Shown: positions 35,311-47,399, numbered from the stretch's first letter. The stretch is DNA of 64,000 nt from Isoperla grammatica (GCA_945910005.1 OX246747.1:37799530-37863529); one strand, 5' to 3'. The notes: generated by a model not told the origin, from the letters alone. Made by a program: numbers and translations.

Positions 35311-35955
35311 AGTGTAAGTTGTATTTGTAACTGATAAACGCATAATCATCTTCTATTGTAAGTTAAAACAATGTCCAACACATATTTTACTCCTACAATG
35401 TCCCCGTTGTGACGTCACGTGAATACTTGTTATATGATACAAGACAGAGGACAAAACGAGCGAAGTAACCGACACAAAAACACCCTCGGTCAAGTTAACC
35501 TCAGTCCATCAGCTTAATTATATACAGAGAGTATTCACGCACACAAGTAAGTCTTTCACCCCGTCTAATACGGAGGCTGCATTATGTATAGACTAATGGC
35601 AGGAGATAATTAAGTGCAACTTCTGATATTAATAGACGGGAGAGAATTTACGGTCTCCATTGTTGAGAGTGGCTCTAGATTCTACAGCCATCCAACGCTA
35701 TTAAGACCGTCTTGTGTAATAGGCCGAGAGTGGGTGATAGACTGAATTATTAATACACACGACAAGTTTATAGGTAGAGCAAGCACACACTAATTGTTTA
35801 ATCATGGTCTTATGGTTATTATAATGGATATGAGATATTGTTGAAGAGCGCGTATACGATTCTCATTTCCGGTATGGGTAATAGACCATTTTCAAAACCG
35901 TAAACAAAGTGCAAAAATTGTGACAGCGGTCAAAAATGTAGCCTATGGACGTCTT
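35311..35955. other. Unique spacer with homeodomain-type motifs
   Basis: TGACGTCACGTGAATAC lies at 35410. At 35510-35805 TAAT-type words are dense: GCTTAATTATA, GATAATTAAGTGCAAC, GATATTAATAGAC, GAATTATTAATACAC and ACTAATTGTTTAATC. AATTAAGTG also fits an NK-class site. The stretch is non-repetitive here and looks like an enhancer-type conserved element, without proof. Confidence 0.35.
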
Positions 35956-36054
35956 CACCTTCATATTTCGCCCACTCATCGTCTCGATTAGCCAAGTTGC
36001 AAAAATATGGCACGTAAAACTCAAATGTCAATCAATCAATCAATCAATCAATCC
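35956..36054 (+). mobile_element. 3' end of a non-LTR element, family R1 copy 2
   Basis: TTCACCTTCATATTTCGCCC, GTCTCGATTAGCCAAGTTGC and AAAATATGGCACGT are followed by a (TCAA)n tail, matching 20613-20702. Confidence 0.6.
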
Positions 36055-36534
36055 ATCAGGAGTAACAAGAATTAGCAGCCATATTAGATAACAATATATA
36101 TGAGGAATAATATGAGGTTAATATATATGAGGAATCAAGAGTCGTGATAGCAAACAGACAAACAATAAATGGTATCGTGTTTCACACAATTTCTCCCTTA
36201 ACATATATCTGACCCTCTCTCTGAAAGAACGGAGTTGTTAAATATGATACACGAATTGCGTTAGCATTTTTAATGTTTAATTTGAATAAGTGTATGTTCT
36301 CTTTTTATCGTGTACATTCTGATTTAATGTGTTCATTCATTCATTTGTTGGCCTCGAGTGTAAAAAACGACCTCACTGGCTTTTAATCCCGCAAAAATAA
36401 AGATCTCCATCTACACATTCATCAACCTCTGCTCTGCAAACAACCCTCACACACAACACACAACGTACAGAACATGCTCAGATATATTTAATTATGAACT
36501 CACACACACTCTACTTGTCTGACACACCTCCAAA
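36055..36534. other. AT-rich spacer with a diverged R2-like fragment
   Basis: ACCTCACTGGCTTTTAATCC with an AAAAATAAA end at 36370-36405 resembles the R2 tail. Otherwise nothing. Confidence 0.4.
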
Positions 36535-36795
36535 AGCCGACTGTACAATATACCGGCGTGCGTGGTTAGTGGAGGAACCTACATGACTGGTCAAAGTTAC
36601 ACCATTCTTTCGTATGGGACGTAAAGCCGATGGTCCTCTTGGTTTTTTCGACAGGAGTAGGCTACGTGCCGGTACCAGGCTTCCCCTCCTCCCTTCTCCG
36701 TTATCATTTACCAATCATCACTCATCAGGCTAAAGAGGGCGTTGTGCCCTTCACTGGCCTTAATTACAATAAAATAAACAAATAAACACCTGCGT
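36535..36795 (+). mobile_element. 3' end of a non-LTR element, family R2 copy 2
   Basis: TATGGGACGTAAAGCCGATG, GGTACCAGGCTTCCCCTCCT, ATCATCACTCATCAGGCTAA, GAGGGCGTTGTGCCCTTCAC and TGGCCTTAATTACAATAAAA are followed by an AATAAA-rich tail. The complement of the distal half is at 32393. This is the 3' untranslated region of a LINE or a derived SINE; no reverse transcriptase remains. Confidence 0.65.
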
Positions 36796-37660
36796 GTGTG
36801 TGTACGTAATATTATGTATTCATGCTGTGACATAACCGATACCTGATCTGTACATAACGATAAACGAGTAGTGGCAAACAAACATATTGATAACGGGTCG
36901 ATTTCGTTTCATCGACACTTCATTTCATCGACAACACCATTTTTAATCGATACGAACGAGTTGCACGGCATTGCCGTAATAAATAATAATAATAATATTA
37001 TGTACAAATTAAAATTGTTGTTTTCTGTTGTGTATTTAACAAAATTAATCAACCTCAATTTGATTTGTTTTGAAACAATATTTATACCACCACACAAGTG
37101 TTACACAACAACAATTATTACAATATTGTTTAAACAAGAATCATAATTTACGAAGAGAGTATATTCAAAATGATAATTTTCCCCCTTGGCTACGAATACT
37201 ATAAAAACACTCCGTGTAAATGGGTGATAAAAATGTACAAAATGAACGGAAATCAAATCATGAAATTTGAAACAGATATAAATAAAGCTATGAACCCTCG
37301 AGACCATAAAAAATTTGTATAAAAACGCGTTGATTTACAACTCTCAATTTACGATAAACTGGCAACGTTGTATTTTAAACGTTTACAATAAAGTTAAAAT
37401 GGCAACGTCTTCGTCTTTTTCCCTCGACGGTCGAAAAACTCATCTACTAAGATTGTATCGTGACCTGTTTGCCCCGTTATCTCCCCCCCCCCCCTCCCCC
37501 CCCCCCGGTTCTGTCTAAGCTTAATGAACAACCGTCCTGCCCAGCCGATAACACGACCAATACAGTTGTTGAAACCTGTAGAGGGTGTAAAACAAGGGTA
37601 TAGCTTTACAAGAAACACACATTTCTAAAAGGTTGAATATAATTCGAAATAATATACTTA
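36796..37660. other. Spacer with C-tracts
   Basis: Twelve C at 37483-37494 and 11 C at 37496-37506. AT-rich otherwise, and no gene recognised. Confidence 0.5.
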
Positions 37661-37810
37661 GGTCCAGTCTTAGAATATCCCAATAACTACTTATTCGTCG
37701 AATAGCTTGTTGTCTCCATGGCAACCACCAATCAAAACCCTTGAAATCCTCCAAATAGCTTAATTGATACAAATAACTTTCTTGTTAGGAGATTGTAAGA
37801 CCGGCCCTAA
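37661..37810 (+). mobile_element. Family C MITE copy 4, full length
   Basis: TTAGGTCCAGTCTTAGAATA opens it, the core is TTGTCTCCATGGCAACCACC followed by AATCAAAACCC, and AGATTGTAAGACCGGCCCTA closes it. This is the best reference copy of the family. Confidence 0.92.
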
Positions 37811-38458
37811 TACTAGGCCTATATGCAAACGTGTATTTAATTTAATTCAATTGTTTAATCATTAAAAATGATTTTGTCAAATAAAAGTGAAACATTTACA
37901 GGACAATAAACACAAAATTGGAGTTTTGGGCGTGTCCCGCTGTACTCCAGGTTTACCAATAGCAAGATTAATATCGATCGAAAAATTAGCCATTCTATAC
38001 AGGACTTGCTTTCAAATTATTTATATTAATAACTTACCATGATAAAACAAGTTCAGTTCATAATATTTAAAGGAAAACACAAATTTCAGGATTTTTTGTG
38101 AAAAAATAAATAAAAATGTGCGTCTTGGTGGAGGGGCCAAGTAGACCGGCCCCTCCACCAAAGAGGCTAAATATCCACCTTTCTGTGTAACAAAGCCAGC
38201 TGATCTATCCCATGACGTCACCGTGTCCCTCTAAGCGGATGAAAAGCTATCTATGACGTCACTTCGCATCTTACAACGTGTAGATCACGTTAAATCGACC
38301 GGAATAACAAGGAGTGCGATTAGGACGGCGATGCTGTTACGTCACTTCACGTTGGGGTTGAGTCTGTGTGGTTTAGTACGCGCGGATGCGTCGAGCATTA
38401 GAACACGGCCCTCGGTGTGGTAGCGCGCATCATTCGGACACGGCCCTCTGTTATTCTT
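37811..38458. other. Spacer with two CREs
   Basis: TGACGTCA at 38213 and 38254 in a CpG-rich part (38200-38450) containing two ACACGGCCCTC words. The GGAGGGGCC...GGCCCCTCC hairpin near 38132-38157 is short. No exon recognised. Confidence 0.4.
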
Positions 38459-38552
38459 GATATTCACGTGACGTCACTGACATTGTTGGCGGCCATATTC
38501 CCGTACACGAAGTCATTGTTGTAGACAAACAAATGACTGTATTGCATACCAA
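38459..38552 (+). repeat. Family N module, intact copy
   Basis: ATATTCACGTGACGTCACTG, CATTGTTGGCGGCCATATTC, CCGTACACGAAGTCATTGTT and GTAGACAAACAAATGACTGT run uninterrupted, unlike the copy at 33889. Confidence 0.82.
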
Positions 38553-38558
38553 GCATAG

Positions 38559-38866
38559 TGTAGGAACAACACCAAAACACAACAATGAAACAAATGAATT
38601 GAACCGATGGACAAACAACAAGCTGTCAAAAAATAAAATGTTCTGAAGTTGAAAAATTCAAATGTTCAAAATGTTTCCAAACTTTCAGATCGTTGTTGTC
38701 CATCATTGAATGGAAATTTTAACTGGCAAGCAGTTACTTTCGTTAAAACAAATTGTTTTCCCTCCATTATTTGCAAGGCCATTACTTTGACACCTTGTTG
38801 TTTGTCCATCGGTTCAATTCATTTGTTTCATTGTTGTCTTTTGGTGTTGTTCCTTCCTACCCTATA
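38559..38866. mobile_element. Family A MITE, variant termini
   Basis: The ends read TAGGAACAACACCAAAA and TTTTGGTGTTGTTCC; the interior ATGAAACAAATGAATTGAAC and ACAACAAGCTGTCAAAAAAT is standard A. It starts a few bases after an N module. Confidence 0.85.
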
Positions 38867-40740
38867 TTCGCCCCGAAACAACCGTACCGATGTATTTCTT
38901 CTAGACGAGTGATTCGTGGCCAATCAGCGATCGATCTTTGTAATTAGGGCTCGCCGATTGGTTACGAATCATTCATCAAAATGAATTCTTTGGTCTTGTT
39001 TGTGGCTTGTTACTCTAGTGGGTTTATTTATTATATTTTTGTTAAATTTGTCTTTGTTATATAAATAAAACGGAAGTAGTGAGCTTATTTTATGGAACGT
39101 TTTTATTCTTCAAAATATTTAAAATCTATTTTATAACACCTTTTGTTTTAAGCTTCTTTCACTAAAATAACTATGGATAAGTAGCTATAATAATGTTTTT
39201 ACTGCTCGTTCCAGAAAGGTTGTTCACGACCTAGTTTCATGACACGGCCTGAACCAAATTTAACTAGAAATCTATTCCGATATTTTGGCAACCAACCCTT
39301 CGTTTGTTAAAGCTTATCTCTTGCCAAAGAGCTTAAACTTACGGATTAAAGTTGGTACACACACCGTTCCAAACAACTCGGTAAATAAACTTATGAGCTT
39401 TGTCATTTATGACAAAGTTGAGTAAGTTATACGAAATTAGTTAATGTATGTGATCGCATAACTTAAGTTTCATTAGGAGTAGTCTACGTAACAAATTGAA
39501 TGTAAGATTTCAATTATTATTAATTAATATTCGCGATAAGCGACGTTGCATGGGAATATTTCTATTTTAACCCGATCAGTTCTTAAACTGAAATAAACGT
39601 AGTCAAATTATGAAATGTATGTTTTTACGTTGTCTGTGCAAAACATTGCTTTGTACAATAACTGAAAAAAGTAAATACAGTGAATAGAATAATACCAATC
39701 TACACGTTTGTAAAGGTCATTTAGACCACTTGTACGTTACGACAATAAAAGTCTACCATTATGTAAACGTTATTAATAAAGAAAATATAACAATCCTGTT
39801 ATCATTTAAAATTTTGATCAATGTACATATAGATAACTACGCTATTATTTTAGAACCATATTTTAAAGTAAATATCCATGGACTAACCAGAACAAAATAA
39901 CAAGACACACCAAGTTTGAAAAACAAAAAAACCATTCATACAAATTGATGTTTCCAAAATGTTATTCTTAACTCAACAAATTAGTTGAATTAGTTGAATA
40001 GAGATGATGATGTCACTTTTTAAACTGACTGTATTCGCAGAGAATTATTACAATGTTTTTGATGCCAAAAGAGGAGCAGCCAAAAAAAACACATTCATTA
40101 CGGTAATTTCGTCTCCCGTTTAAAAGTCAACCCGCTGCTAAATCGGTCGTATAATTTTACAACGATTACGTCAGAACAATTAACTGCAAATTTGCCTTTA
40201 CGAAGTCAAACTTGAGAAGTGAACACAAAAAATTAATGGAATATTTTAACTTAAAAAAACACACACACACACAGATTTAGATACACGATTTTCTCTTTAA
40301 GGGTGGTGCAAACAACGATTAACGGGGTTGTTTTTATCGGAAAATGTGAGATTCCAAACAATAACAGAATTTTAATCAGATGGATTCACTTTAGAACGCT
40401 CCGTTAATAAATCAAAAGTTTCCGGAACACAACTCGCCCCCCCCCCCCTCACATCCACCCGGCCAAGATTGATGTCGTTCGAAAACTGAGATAAAGGGGT
40501 TGTTTTTTAATTATCTGGGGAGTAGAAAGAAATTTCCGGTATTTTTCTTTGTAGAGAGAGAGAATAACAAGTATCGACAATGCCTGAACTTTTTGGTAAA
40601 GAATCTTTCATCTTTTTAAGTTTGTTATTTTGTTTTATATGTTTGATAAAAGCAACAACATATCCAATACATTTGTTATTCCTCAAACTTTAGGGAAAGT
40701 AAAACCTTCTTCGCTCAGGCTGTTATCATTATACATAATA
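38867..40740. other. Long AT-rich spacer
   Basis: No repeat family, RNA gene or plausible exon. One 12-C tract at 40437-40448 and a short (CA)n at 40260. Confidence 0.6.
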
Positions 40741-41240
40741 TGAGGTGGACAGTGACTTTTATAAGTCATTTTACCCTTGAATACAAAGTGAACATAATCA
40801 TAAGGGTGGACAGTGACTTTTAGAAGTCATTTTACTCTTTAATACAGAGTGTACATAATCATAAGGGTGGACAGTGACTTTTAGAAGTCATTTTACCCTT
40901 GAATACAGAGTGTACATAATCATAAGGGTGGACAGTGACTTTTAGAAGTCATTTTACCCTTGAATACAGAGTGTACATAATCATAAGGGTGGACAGTGAC
41001 TTTTAGAAGTCATTTTACCCTTGAATACAAAGTTAACATAATCATAAGGGTGGACAGTGACTTTCAGAAGTCATTTTACCCTTGAATACAGAGTGTACAT
41101 AATCATAAGGGTGGACAGTGACTTTTAGAAGTCATTTTACCCTTGAATACAAAGTTAACATAATCATAAGGGTGGACAGTGACTTTCAGAAGTCATTTTA
41201 CTCTTGAATACGGAGTGTGTACATAATCATAAGCGTGGAC
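40741..41240. repeat. Minisatellite, 61 bp x about 8.5
   Basis: GGGTGGACAGTGACTTTTAG, AAGTCATTTTACCCTTGAAT and ACAGAGTGTACATAATCATA repeat every 61 bp (40744, 40805, 40866, 40927 and on). Each unit can form the small hairpin TGACTT..AAGTCA. A diverged last unit leads into the next array. Confidence 0.96.
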
Positions 41241-41394
41241 TGTACTATTATAACTCATACAGTATAGTATGTTTATAACTTGAATGTACATCGTTAGTTT
41301 TGTTTCTACCATATTTATGGGCAGACTGTACCATTCAAGATGGTGTCTGCTATGTTTCTAACTACTCATCGTTTAAACGCAGCGCAAAGGGAGT

Positions 41395-41870
41395 CTTTAG
41401 CGAGGACTGTACTATTGAATACAGCATGCACTCTATTTCACCCCAGACTGTACTATTGAATACAGCATGCACTCTATTCCACCTCAGACTGTACTATTGA
41501 ACACAGATGGTGACTACACTACTGATTACAGATGTTGACTTCCTTTCTACCCAAACTGTATCAAAATGTGAATACCTTATGTAATGTTTCTTACCATACT
41601 CATCTATTAAACGCAACGTAAAGAGTATCTTTAGCAAGGACTGTACTATTGAATACAGCATGCACTCTATTCCACCCCAGACTGTATTATTGAATACAGA
41701 CGTTGACTACCTTTCTACCCAAACTGTACCAACCTGTGAATATCTCATGTAAGGTTTCTTTCCAGTCTCATCTATTAAACGCAACGTAATGAATATTTCT
41801 AGTAAGGACTGTACTATTGAATACAGCATGCACTCTATTCCACCCCAGACTGTACTATTGAACACGGCCA
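41395..41870. repeat. Complex repeat: 43 bp motif within a unit of about 168 bp
   Basis: GACTGTACTATTGAATACAG followed by CATGCACTCTATTCCACCCC recurs at about 41404, 41447, 41638 and 41806. The last two are embedded in a longer unit with CTCATCTATTAAACGCAACG and TCTACCCAAACTGTA. It shares GACTGTACTAT with the end of the 61 bp array. Confidence 0.85.
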
Positions 41871-42118
41871 CTGGTGTAAATGCGAACTCAAAGAGCAATC
41901 CTTGATAAAGGGCCGCACGGTCGGTCTACGGGTGATATTTATAAGGGTCGCAGGTTTACTTCACCCTAATAAATTGTAAAGAAAAACAAACAGGATGGAG
42001 AAATGGAATAATTATTCGGGCGGCTGTGGGAGATAACATTTGGCATCGGTTGCGAGGGCGGTTGAGGTATCGGCTATTGTTGAGCTACCATACGGCGTAA
42101 AACCCACATTACACGGTT

Positions 42119-42428
42119 CAATAGGGCACTAGCAACACCAAAAGACAACAATGAAACAAATGAATTGAATCGATGGACAAACAACAAGCTGTCAAAAAAT
42201 AATTTCGTCTGATTTTGGAAAACAAAACAAAAAACAAACAAATACACATACAAAACTGTCACTAAGTCGTTGTCTATCATTAAAAGTTTTAAATGGCGAG
42301 CAATTACTATTGCTACAGTTGTTTTTATTTCTATGGTTGCAATTTTATTATTTTGACAGCTGATTGTTTGCCCATCAGTTCAACTCATTTGTTCCATTGT
42401 TGTCTTTTGGTGTTGCTAGTGCCCTATA
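42119..42428. mobile_element. Family A MITE copy 6
   Basis: AATAGGGCACTAGCAACACC to GGTGTTGCTAGTGCCCTATA. Its right end overlaps the first bases of the next element. Confidence 0.92.
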
Positions 42429-42733
42429 GGGAACGCACAACTGACGTAACAGCCGAACTACAACAATGGAATAAATTAATTGAACTGGTGGACAAACAAC
42501 AAGCTGTCAAAGTAATATTTTTGCAAATAACGAGAATAAACAATTAGTTGTAACGATAGTAACTGCTCGCCAGTAAAAATTTATGTTCAGTAATGGACAG
42601 CAACTATCTAAAAGTTTGTAAACGTTCTAAACGTTTGTTTTTTCCAACTTCATATTTTTTTGACAGCTTGTTTGTCCATCGGTTCAATTCATTTGTTTCA
42701 TTGTTGCGTTATGGTATTGTGCGTACCCTATAC
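42425..42733. mobile_element. Family A-prime MITE abutting copy 6
   Basis: TATAGGGAACGCACAACTGA starts directly at the preceding element's CCCTATA end, and ATGGTATTGTGCGTACCCTATA closes it. The interior (TGAACTGGTGGACAAACAAC, CATCGGTTCAATTCATTTGT) is A-like but more diverged. Confidence 0.88.
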
Positions 42734-42744
42734 CTTTTTCATAA

Positions 42745-42900
42745 TAGATCTAGCACCCTTAGATAGAGCTAATCACGTCCCTCTAGATCTTCATTGACAA
42801 CAATGCACAACAGTGAAAAATGTATCTTAACATAACTATCAAGAACCCTTTGATAAGCAAATCACGGATTTCTAGATCAATTCTGAAAATCATCTACAGA
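42745..42900. mobile_element. Family F MITE copy 1
   Basis: CCCTTAGATAGAGCTAATCA and CCCTCTAGATCTTCATTGAC on the left; TCACGGATTTCTAGATCAAT and TGAAAATCATCTA on the right. Shorter than the copy at 62219. Confidence 0.78.
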
Positions 42901-44494
42901 ACCCATTTGTTGTAGCATACCTTGTATATGTAAAGAGAAATATAAACATGTCGCTGATTATTAAAGTGATATCCACTTACCGTGTGGTAACACCCATTTC
43001 CGCTTGATAGAATTGTTTTAGAATGCTTTTAAATTTTTTACAAAATAAACTACAATATGGCATTACCTAGAGAACAGATGCAATAGGGGGCGCCGCAGTC
43101 GCTAACGCCACCGCCAGGGGCGTCCTCGGTCTGAGGAAGGAGTAGGAAGGGTATTCCGAAAATACACCGTTTTTTTTTTAAGAAGTAAGTAACCTTGGTA
43201 CAGTTTTATATTTGTGTGTATATTTTTCACATGAACGTGTATAAATGAGTAATGTATATCGTTACGGATAAAATGTTTTGTAAGATTCATATCCCCCCCC
43301 CTTTTGTTCCAATGTGACGTAATCTGCGTGATTCTAACGATTGTAATAATGTCACTCAAAAGTTTCACAATCTCTCATTTATATAATAGAAAGTGAGGTA
43401 ATAATACCTGAAACTCATCTAAAGTGATCTTAAACGTTTTTCATTATCTCGAAACAATAGCCAGAAGTTTTTAATTAACAATTTTGTTTATAACTCTCGA
43501 CGAGTTTTCTCTACTATTGAATTTTTAAACTTTTCACGAAAATCTATAATATCCTGTTATAGTACAAACTTGTATTTGAGATAAAAGAGATTGGGTAGTA
43601 GATACACCACCAGATTATTCACCAGAACACATTTCTAAGAACAAACTATAACCACATACTCTCTAAACTGTATGTATGAATTCGTTCAAATATTTATTAA
43701 TATAAATGGTCTATATGGCTAGAAGATATGATCATCATAGGAGATAATCGTTGCATTCAAAAGAGACATAAAATAGGGGAAACTGGAGTGTTGCCAACAG
43801 CAGCGACGAAAACTCACCCAACGAGCCACACCCTCTTTATACACATATATTTATTATTTACGTTGTTTTTCATTTGGGCGCGGTCTCCCATTGCCCCCCT
43901 CTCCCCCCCCCACACACACATAGACACGTCTAAAGAATACAAGTTATGGCTCAAACACACACATGGCATTCATTCATTCATTCAAAGCACAACGGTTATT
44001 TATCTGTTTTGTGGCCGGCGTCTAGTTGTTGTGTTGATTAACAATGGCGGGCGGCTGACGCAAGGCATGATGGGTAGCTAGCTATACTAGGCGGGGGTTA
44101 AACCGAGAGATATGTTATCTGTGGGATAAAGTGGCCCGTTCCCTATTCTGTACTACAGTACGGATCATAAATATTTACGAGTGATAATTAAAAAAAAAGA
44201 AACACAAGTGTGGTTCTTTGTTTTGTTTTTTATCTTTGTAATTATTTATTGTGTGCTAGGAGGGAAACGCGTAATTTTTTAGTATGCACTTTGATACCGT
44301 CGGCTGTTTTGTCATATCACACTCATACTTAATATTCTCGTGCTTCATGACCTCAGCATACAATTCATACATGCACGCTGTTGCAACAGATATTGACAGA
44401 TTCCTGGCGACCCCTACAATGTGTAATGTGTGTCAATTCCGCCGACGTCATATTATCATCATCTCCAAACAATAGGCAGAAGATAGATATTGAT
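42901..44494. other. Spacer, no gene recognised
   Basis: AT-rich, with C-rich words at 43292 and 43896. AATGGCGGGCGGCTGACG near 44043 resembles a degenerate YY1/CRE pair. The 117-codon plus-strand frame at 43728 has no domain. Confidence 0.5.
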
Positions 44495-44565
44495 TGTTTG
44501 ATTGATTGATTCGTCTTTATTAAACGCGTGGTTAAGGCCAGTTGGGCCTTCTCTGCCACCCAACC
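44495..44565 (-). mobile_element. 3' end of a non-LTR element, family R2 copy 3
   Basis: A GATTGATTGATT tail, then TCGTCTTTATTAAACGCGTG, GTTAAGGCCAGTTGGGCCTT and CTCTGCCACC. The complement GAAGGCCCAACTGGCCTTAA lies at 63684. Confidence 0.6.
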
Positions 44566-45689
44566 TTACACAATATGATACAAAGTAAATAATTTAATTA
44601 ATACAAGTCAAAACATACTAAACTATACCTACAATTTGAACGTTGATTCAAGCAATCATGCATTCATCCATCCCACTCACTCTTATAGCTATTCAAATTC
44701 ACAGTCAACCCTGTGAGCTTGATGTAGAGTAGGTCGCTTAGAAAACAAATATTAATAACAATTACCGAAGTAAGAAAACAAATCTCCTGAACCAAAAATC
44801 AAGATATTTCCAATCGTTTCGGCGATCGAATAGTCAAGAAGATCGAAACGCCTTGAAGAACTTTCCATCAAAAGTAACGAGAAAAAAAAAATAAGTGAAG
44901 AAACGAACGAGCAAAAAAAGAAAGAAACCCCGGGCCACGTCTTGGGAATTATTAAGAGTGAACGTTCTCGCGTAGACGACGACGAAAAGGAAACCGTCCC
45001 GAGAGACGCGGAAGACAAAAGACGACGGCGGAAATAGGAACGGCCGACGCGACTAATGATGATGAACGCGGTCTGACGACTCGTCGTTGAGTGAGTGACC
45101 AGGTCGTTAGGGAGGGGGGGGGGGGGGGGGCGGCACCTCGTCAATTGGATCTGCTGGAGGTCAGTGTGACCGTACAAACTGGGACAATCTTGTTCTACGA
45201 CGTCAATCTTCAACTATATAGGGACGGTTTTCGCGGCGAACATTGGATCTATGTAGACGACGGCCATTATGAATTTTGTGAATGTAGAACCCATCTAACG
45301 ACAACTTTCCGATTCCCTTTTCTCTACATGTCGGGTTTTCTCTCCCTTTTTGTTACCGTATTTCCTTTCTCTAGTAATAGGGAATGTTCATCAAAAATAA
45401 ATATTGTTCAGAGTACCAAAAAATGATAGATCCTTATCTAAAAATTACGCGGATATAATGTTTGTGTCTGAAAAGTGCATAGTTCTAATTCTATTAGCAT
45501 TTAAAGTATGACGTTTCTACCTGCATTGTGAAACGGTCCCTGACGTCAAACGTTGGTAAACAACAAATTTTATGAATTAATTTATCTAAGCTCTTTGGAA
45601 TTCACAACTATTTCGCCTGTTATAACAGCACTTCATCCCAGCAAGCACAGATTTATGTCCGGTTGTGTTCCATAAGCGGATTACTGCCG
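44566..45689. other. Spacer with a CpG-rich part at 44930-45110
   Basis: The part 44930-45110 has many CGACGA/GACGCG words and ends in a 17-G tract (45114-45130). It keeps a 153-codon minus-strand frame open (44752-45213), with no recognisable domain. TGACGTCA lies at 45541. Diverged pieces of the next minisatellite (GTTGTGTTCCATAAGCGG) begin near 45662. Confidence 0.4.
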
Positions 45690-46357
45690 GAATAATCGTC
45701 CTTAAGTGGAACACTAGCGTTCCACAACCACAAATCCAGCTGCTGGAATACTGCAGGCGGAACACTAGCGTTCCACAACCACACATCCAGCTGCTGGAAT
45801 ACTACAGGCGGAACACTAGCGTTCCACAACCACAAATCCAGCTGCTGGAATACTGCAGGCGGAACACTAGCGTTCCACAACCATAAATTCTGCTGCTGGA
45901 ATACTGCAGGTGGAACACTAGCGTTCCACAACCACAAATCCAGCTGCTGGAATACTACAGGCGGAACACTAGCGTTCCACAACCACAAATCCAGCTGCTG
46001 GAATACTGCAGGCGGAACACTAGCGTTCCACAACCACAAATCCAGCTGCTGGAATACTGCAGGCGGAACACTAGCGTTCCACAACCACAAATCCAGCTGC
46101 TGGAATACTACAGGCGGAACACTAGCGTTCCACAACCACAAATCCAGCTGCTGGAATACTGCAGGCGGAACACTAGCGTTCCACAACCACAAATCCAGCT
46201 GCTGGAATACTACAGGCGGAACACTAGCGTTCCACAACCACAAATCCAGCTGCTGGAATACTGCAGGCGGAACACTAGCGTTCCACAACCACAAATCCAG
46301 ATGCTGGAATACTGCAGGTGGAACACTAGCGTTCCACAACCACAAATCCAGCTGCTG
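45690..46357. repeat. Minisatellite, 51 bp x 13
   Basis: GGAACACTAGCGTTCCACAA, CCACAAATCCAGCTGCTGGA and ATACTGCAGGC form the unit, with only a few variants (TACAGG, AGGTGG). It contains two hairpins (GGAAC...GTTCC and CCAGCTGCTGG). Because 51 is 17 codons, one minus-strand frame of 230 codons stays open as a 17-residue repeat; other frames are also partly open. Confidence 0.97.
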
Positions 46358-47399
46358 ACACAGAATCCCGCACTATGAAGAAGTGAATAATATAAGGCTT
46401 TCTTTGTATTGCTATTATGTGTTGTGGGCGGAGTGGGGTGGGAATCCCACCGTGGTAAGCAAAACATTCCAAAACACTGACTGGACTACACAACAAGTCT
46501 ATACTTCGTGGGTGTTAGACGTTACTTATACGTGTGCTATCATGTTCTTTCGTGACAAAAAAAAAAAATTAAATAAGTTAGTGCATTATTAGTATCATAA
46601 TTTTATTGCGATTTTTTGTTTAATCCACTGAATATTGATCCGTGTCGTGGAGTGTGTTTGTGTGTGAGTGTGTGTGGTCGGAAGAAAGGAAACAAGAACA
46701 AAACTGACTGGCAACGGTATATTGACGACTCCTGTTTTTAAAACGAAAAATAGGATTCAACTTCGTTATGGACAAGTTCATTATTATAAAAATCACGTGA
46801 AGATGCAATTGTTCCTGAAAATCAAGAATACGAAGGTAAGTTTCTTCTCAGTTCGTATTCATATTTTCAAGATGCCATCAATTAATATTATCTTCAAAAT
46901 CCTGTTGTGTTTTTGGGATGCTTTGCTAACATGGTTTCGTTCACTATAACATCAGGCTGAAGACCGAAGTTGAGCTATTCGATCGGAAATTACTCTTTGG
47001 TAATATATAAGTTATATAAGTTGAACAAAACTCAAGAAAAAGCAATTATAAACACGTAGGAACAATATCATTTGAGAGCCTGGCCCGTGTGGCTGTGATT
47101 GACTATAGGCACAAAAAGTAAAATGCATATTATAATGCAATATAAGTATAGCACAAAAACATAAGAAATGTTGATAAAAGAATAGGAGGCTAGTCCGTGA
47201 GCATGTGACGAGTGGTGCGGGGGCCGGGGGCGGCGTGCTCATATTGCCCCCGGTCGTAACAGTCAGTCAGTGCGTACTTTCATTTATGTATACACAACAA
47301 ATAACAATATTTATCGGATCGCGTTAAAATGAAAGTTTCGTGACGGGACGGATAAACTAGAAAATATTTGTTATTTAGTTATTTTATTTTTTATTAACA
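46358..47399. other. Spacer, no gene recognised
   Basis: AT-rich, with GTGTGTGAGTGTGTGTG near 46656. Frames of 60-90 codons show no domain. GGGGGCCGGGGGCGGCGTGC near 47220 is a GC-rich spot. Confidence 0.5.

Noticed and set aside
44752..45213. Minus-strand frame of 153 codons in a CpG-rich region
   Set aside because: Composition-driven (Ser/Arg/Phe-rich), no recognisable motif, and the poly-G tract interrupts it as a proline run. Kept only as a possible promoter-type island.
45653..46345. Minus-strand frame of 230 codons with a 17-residue repeat
   Set aside because: The 51 bp unit is a multiple of three, so an open frame persists automatically. There is no start context, unique domain or intron structure, and the other frames are partly open too.
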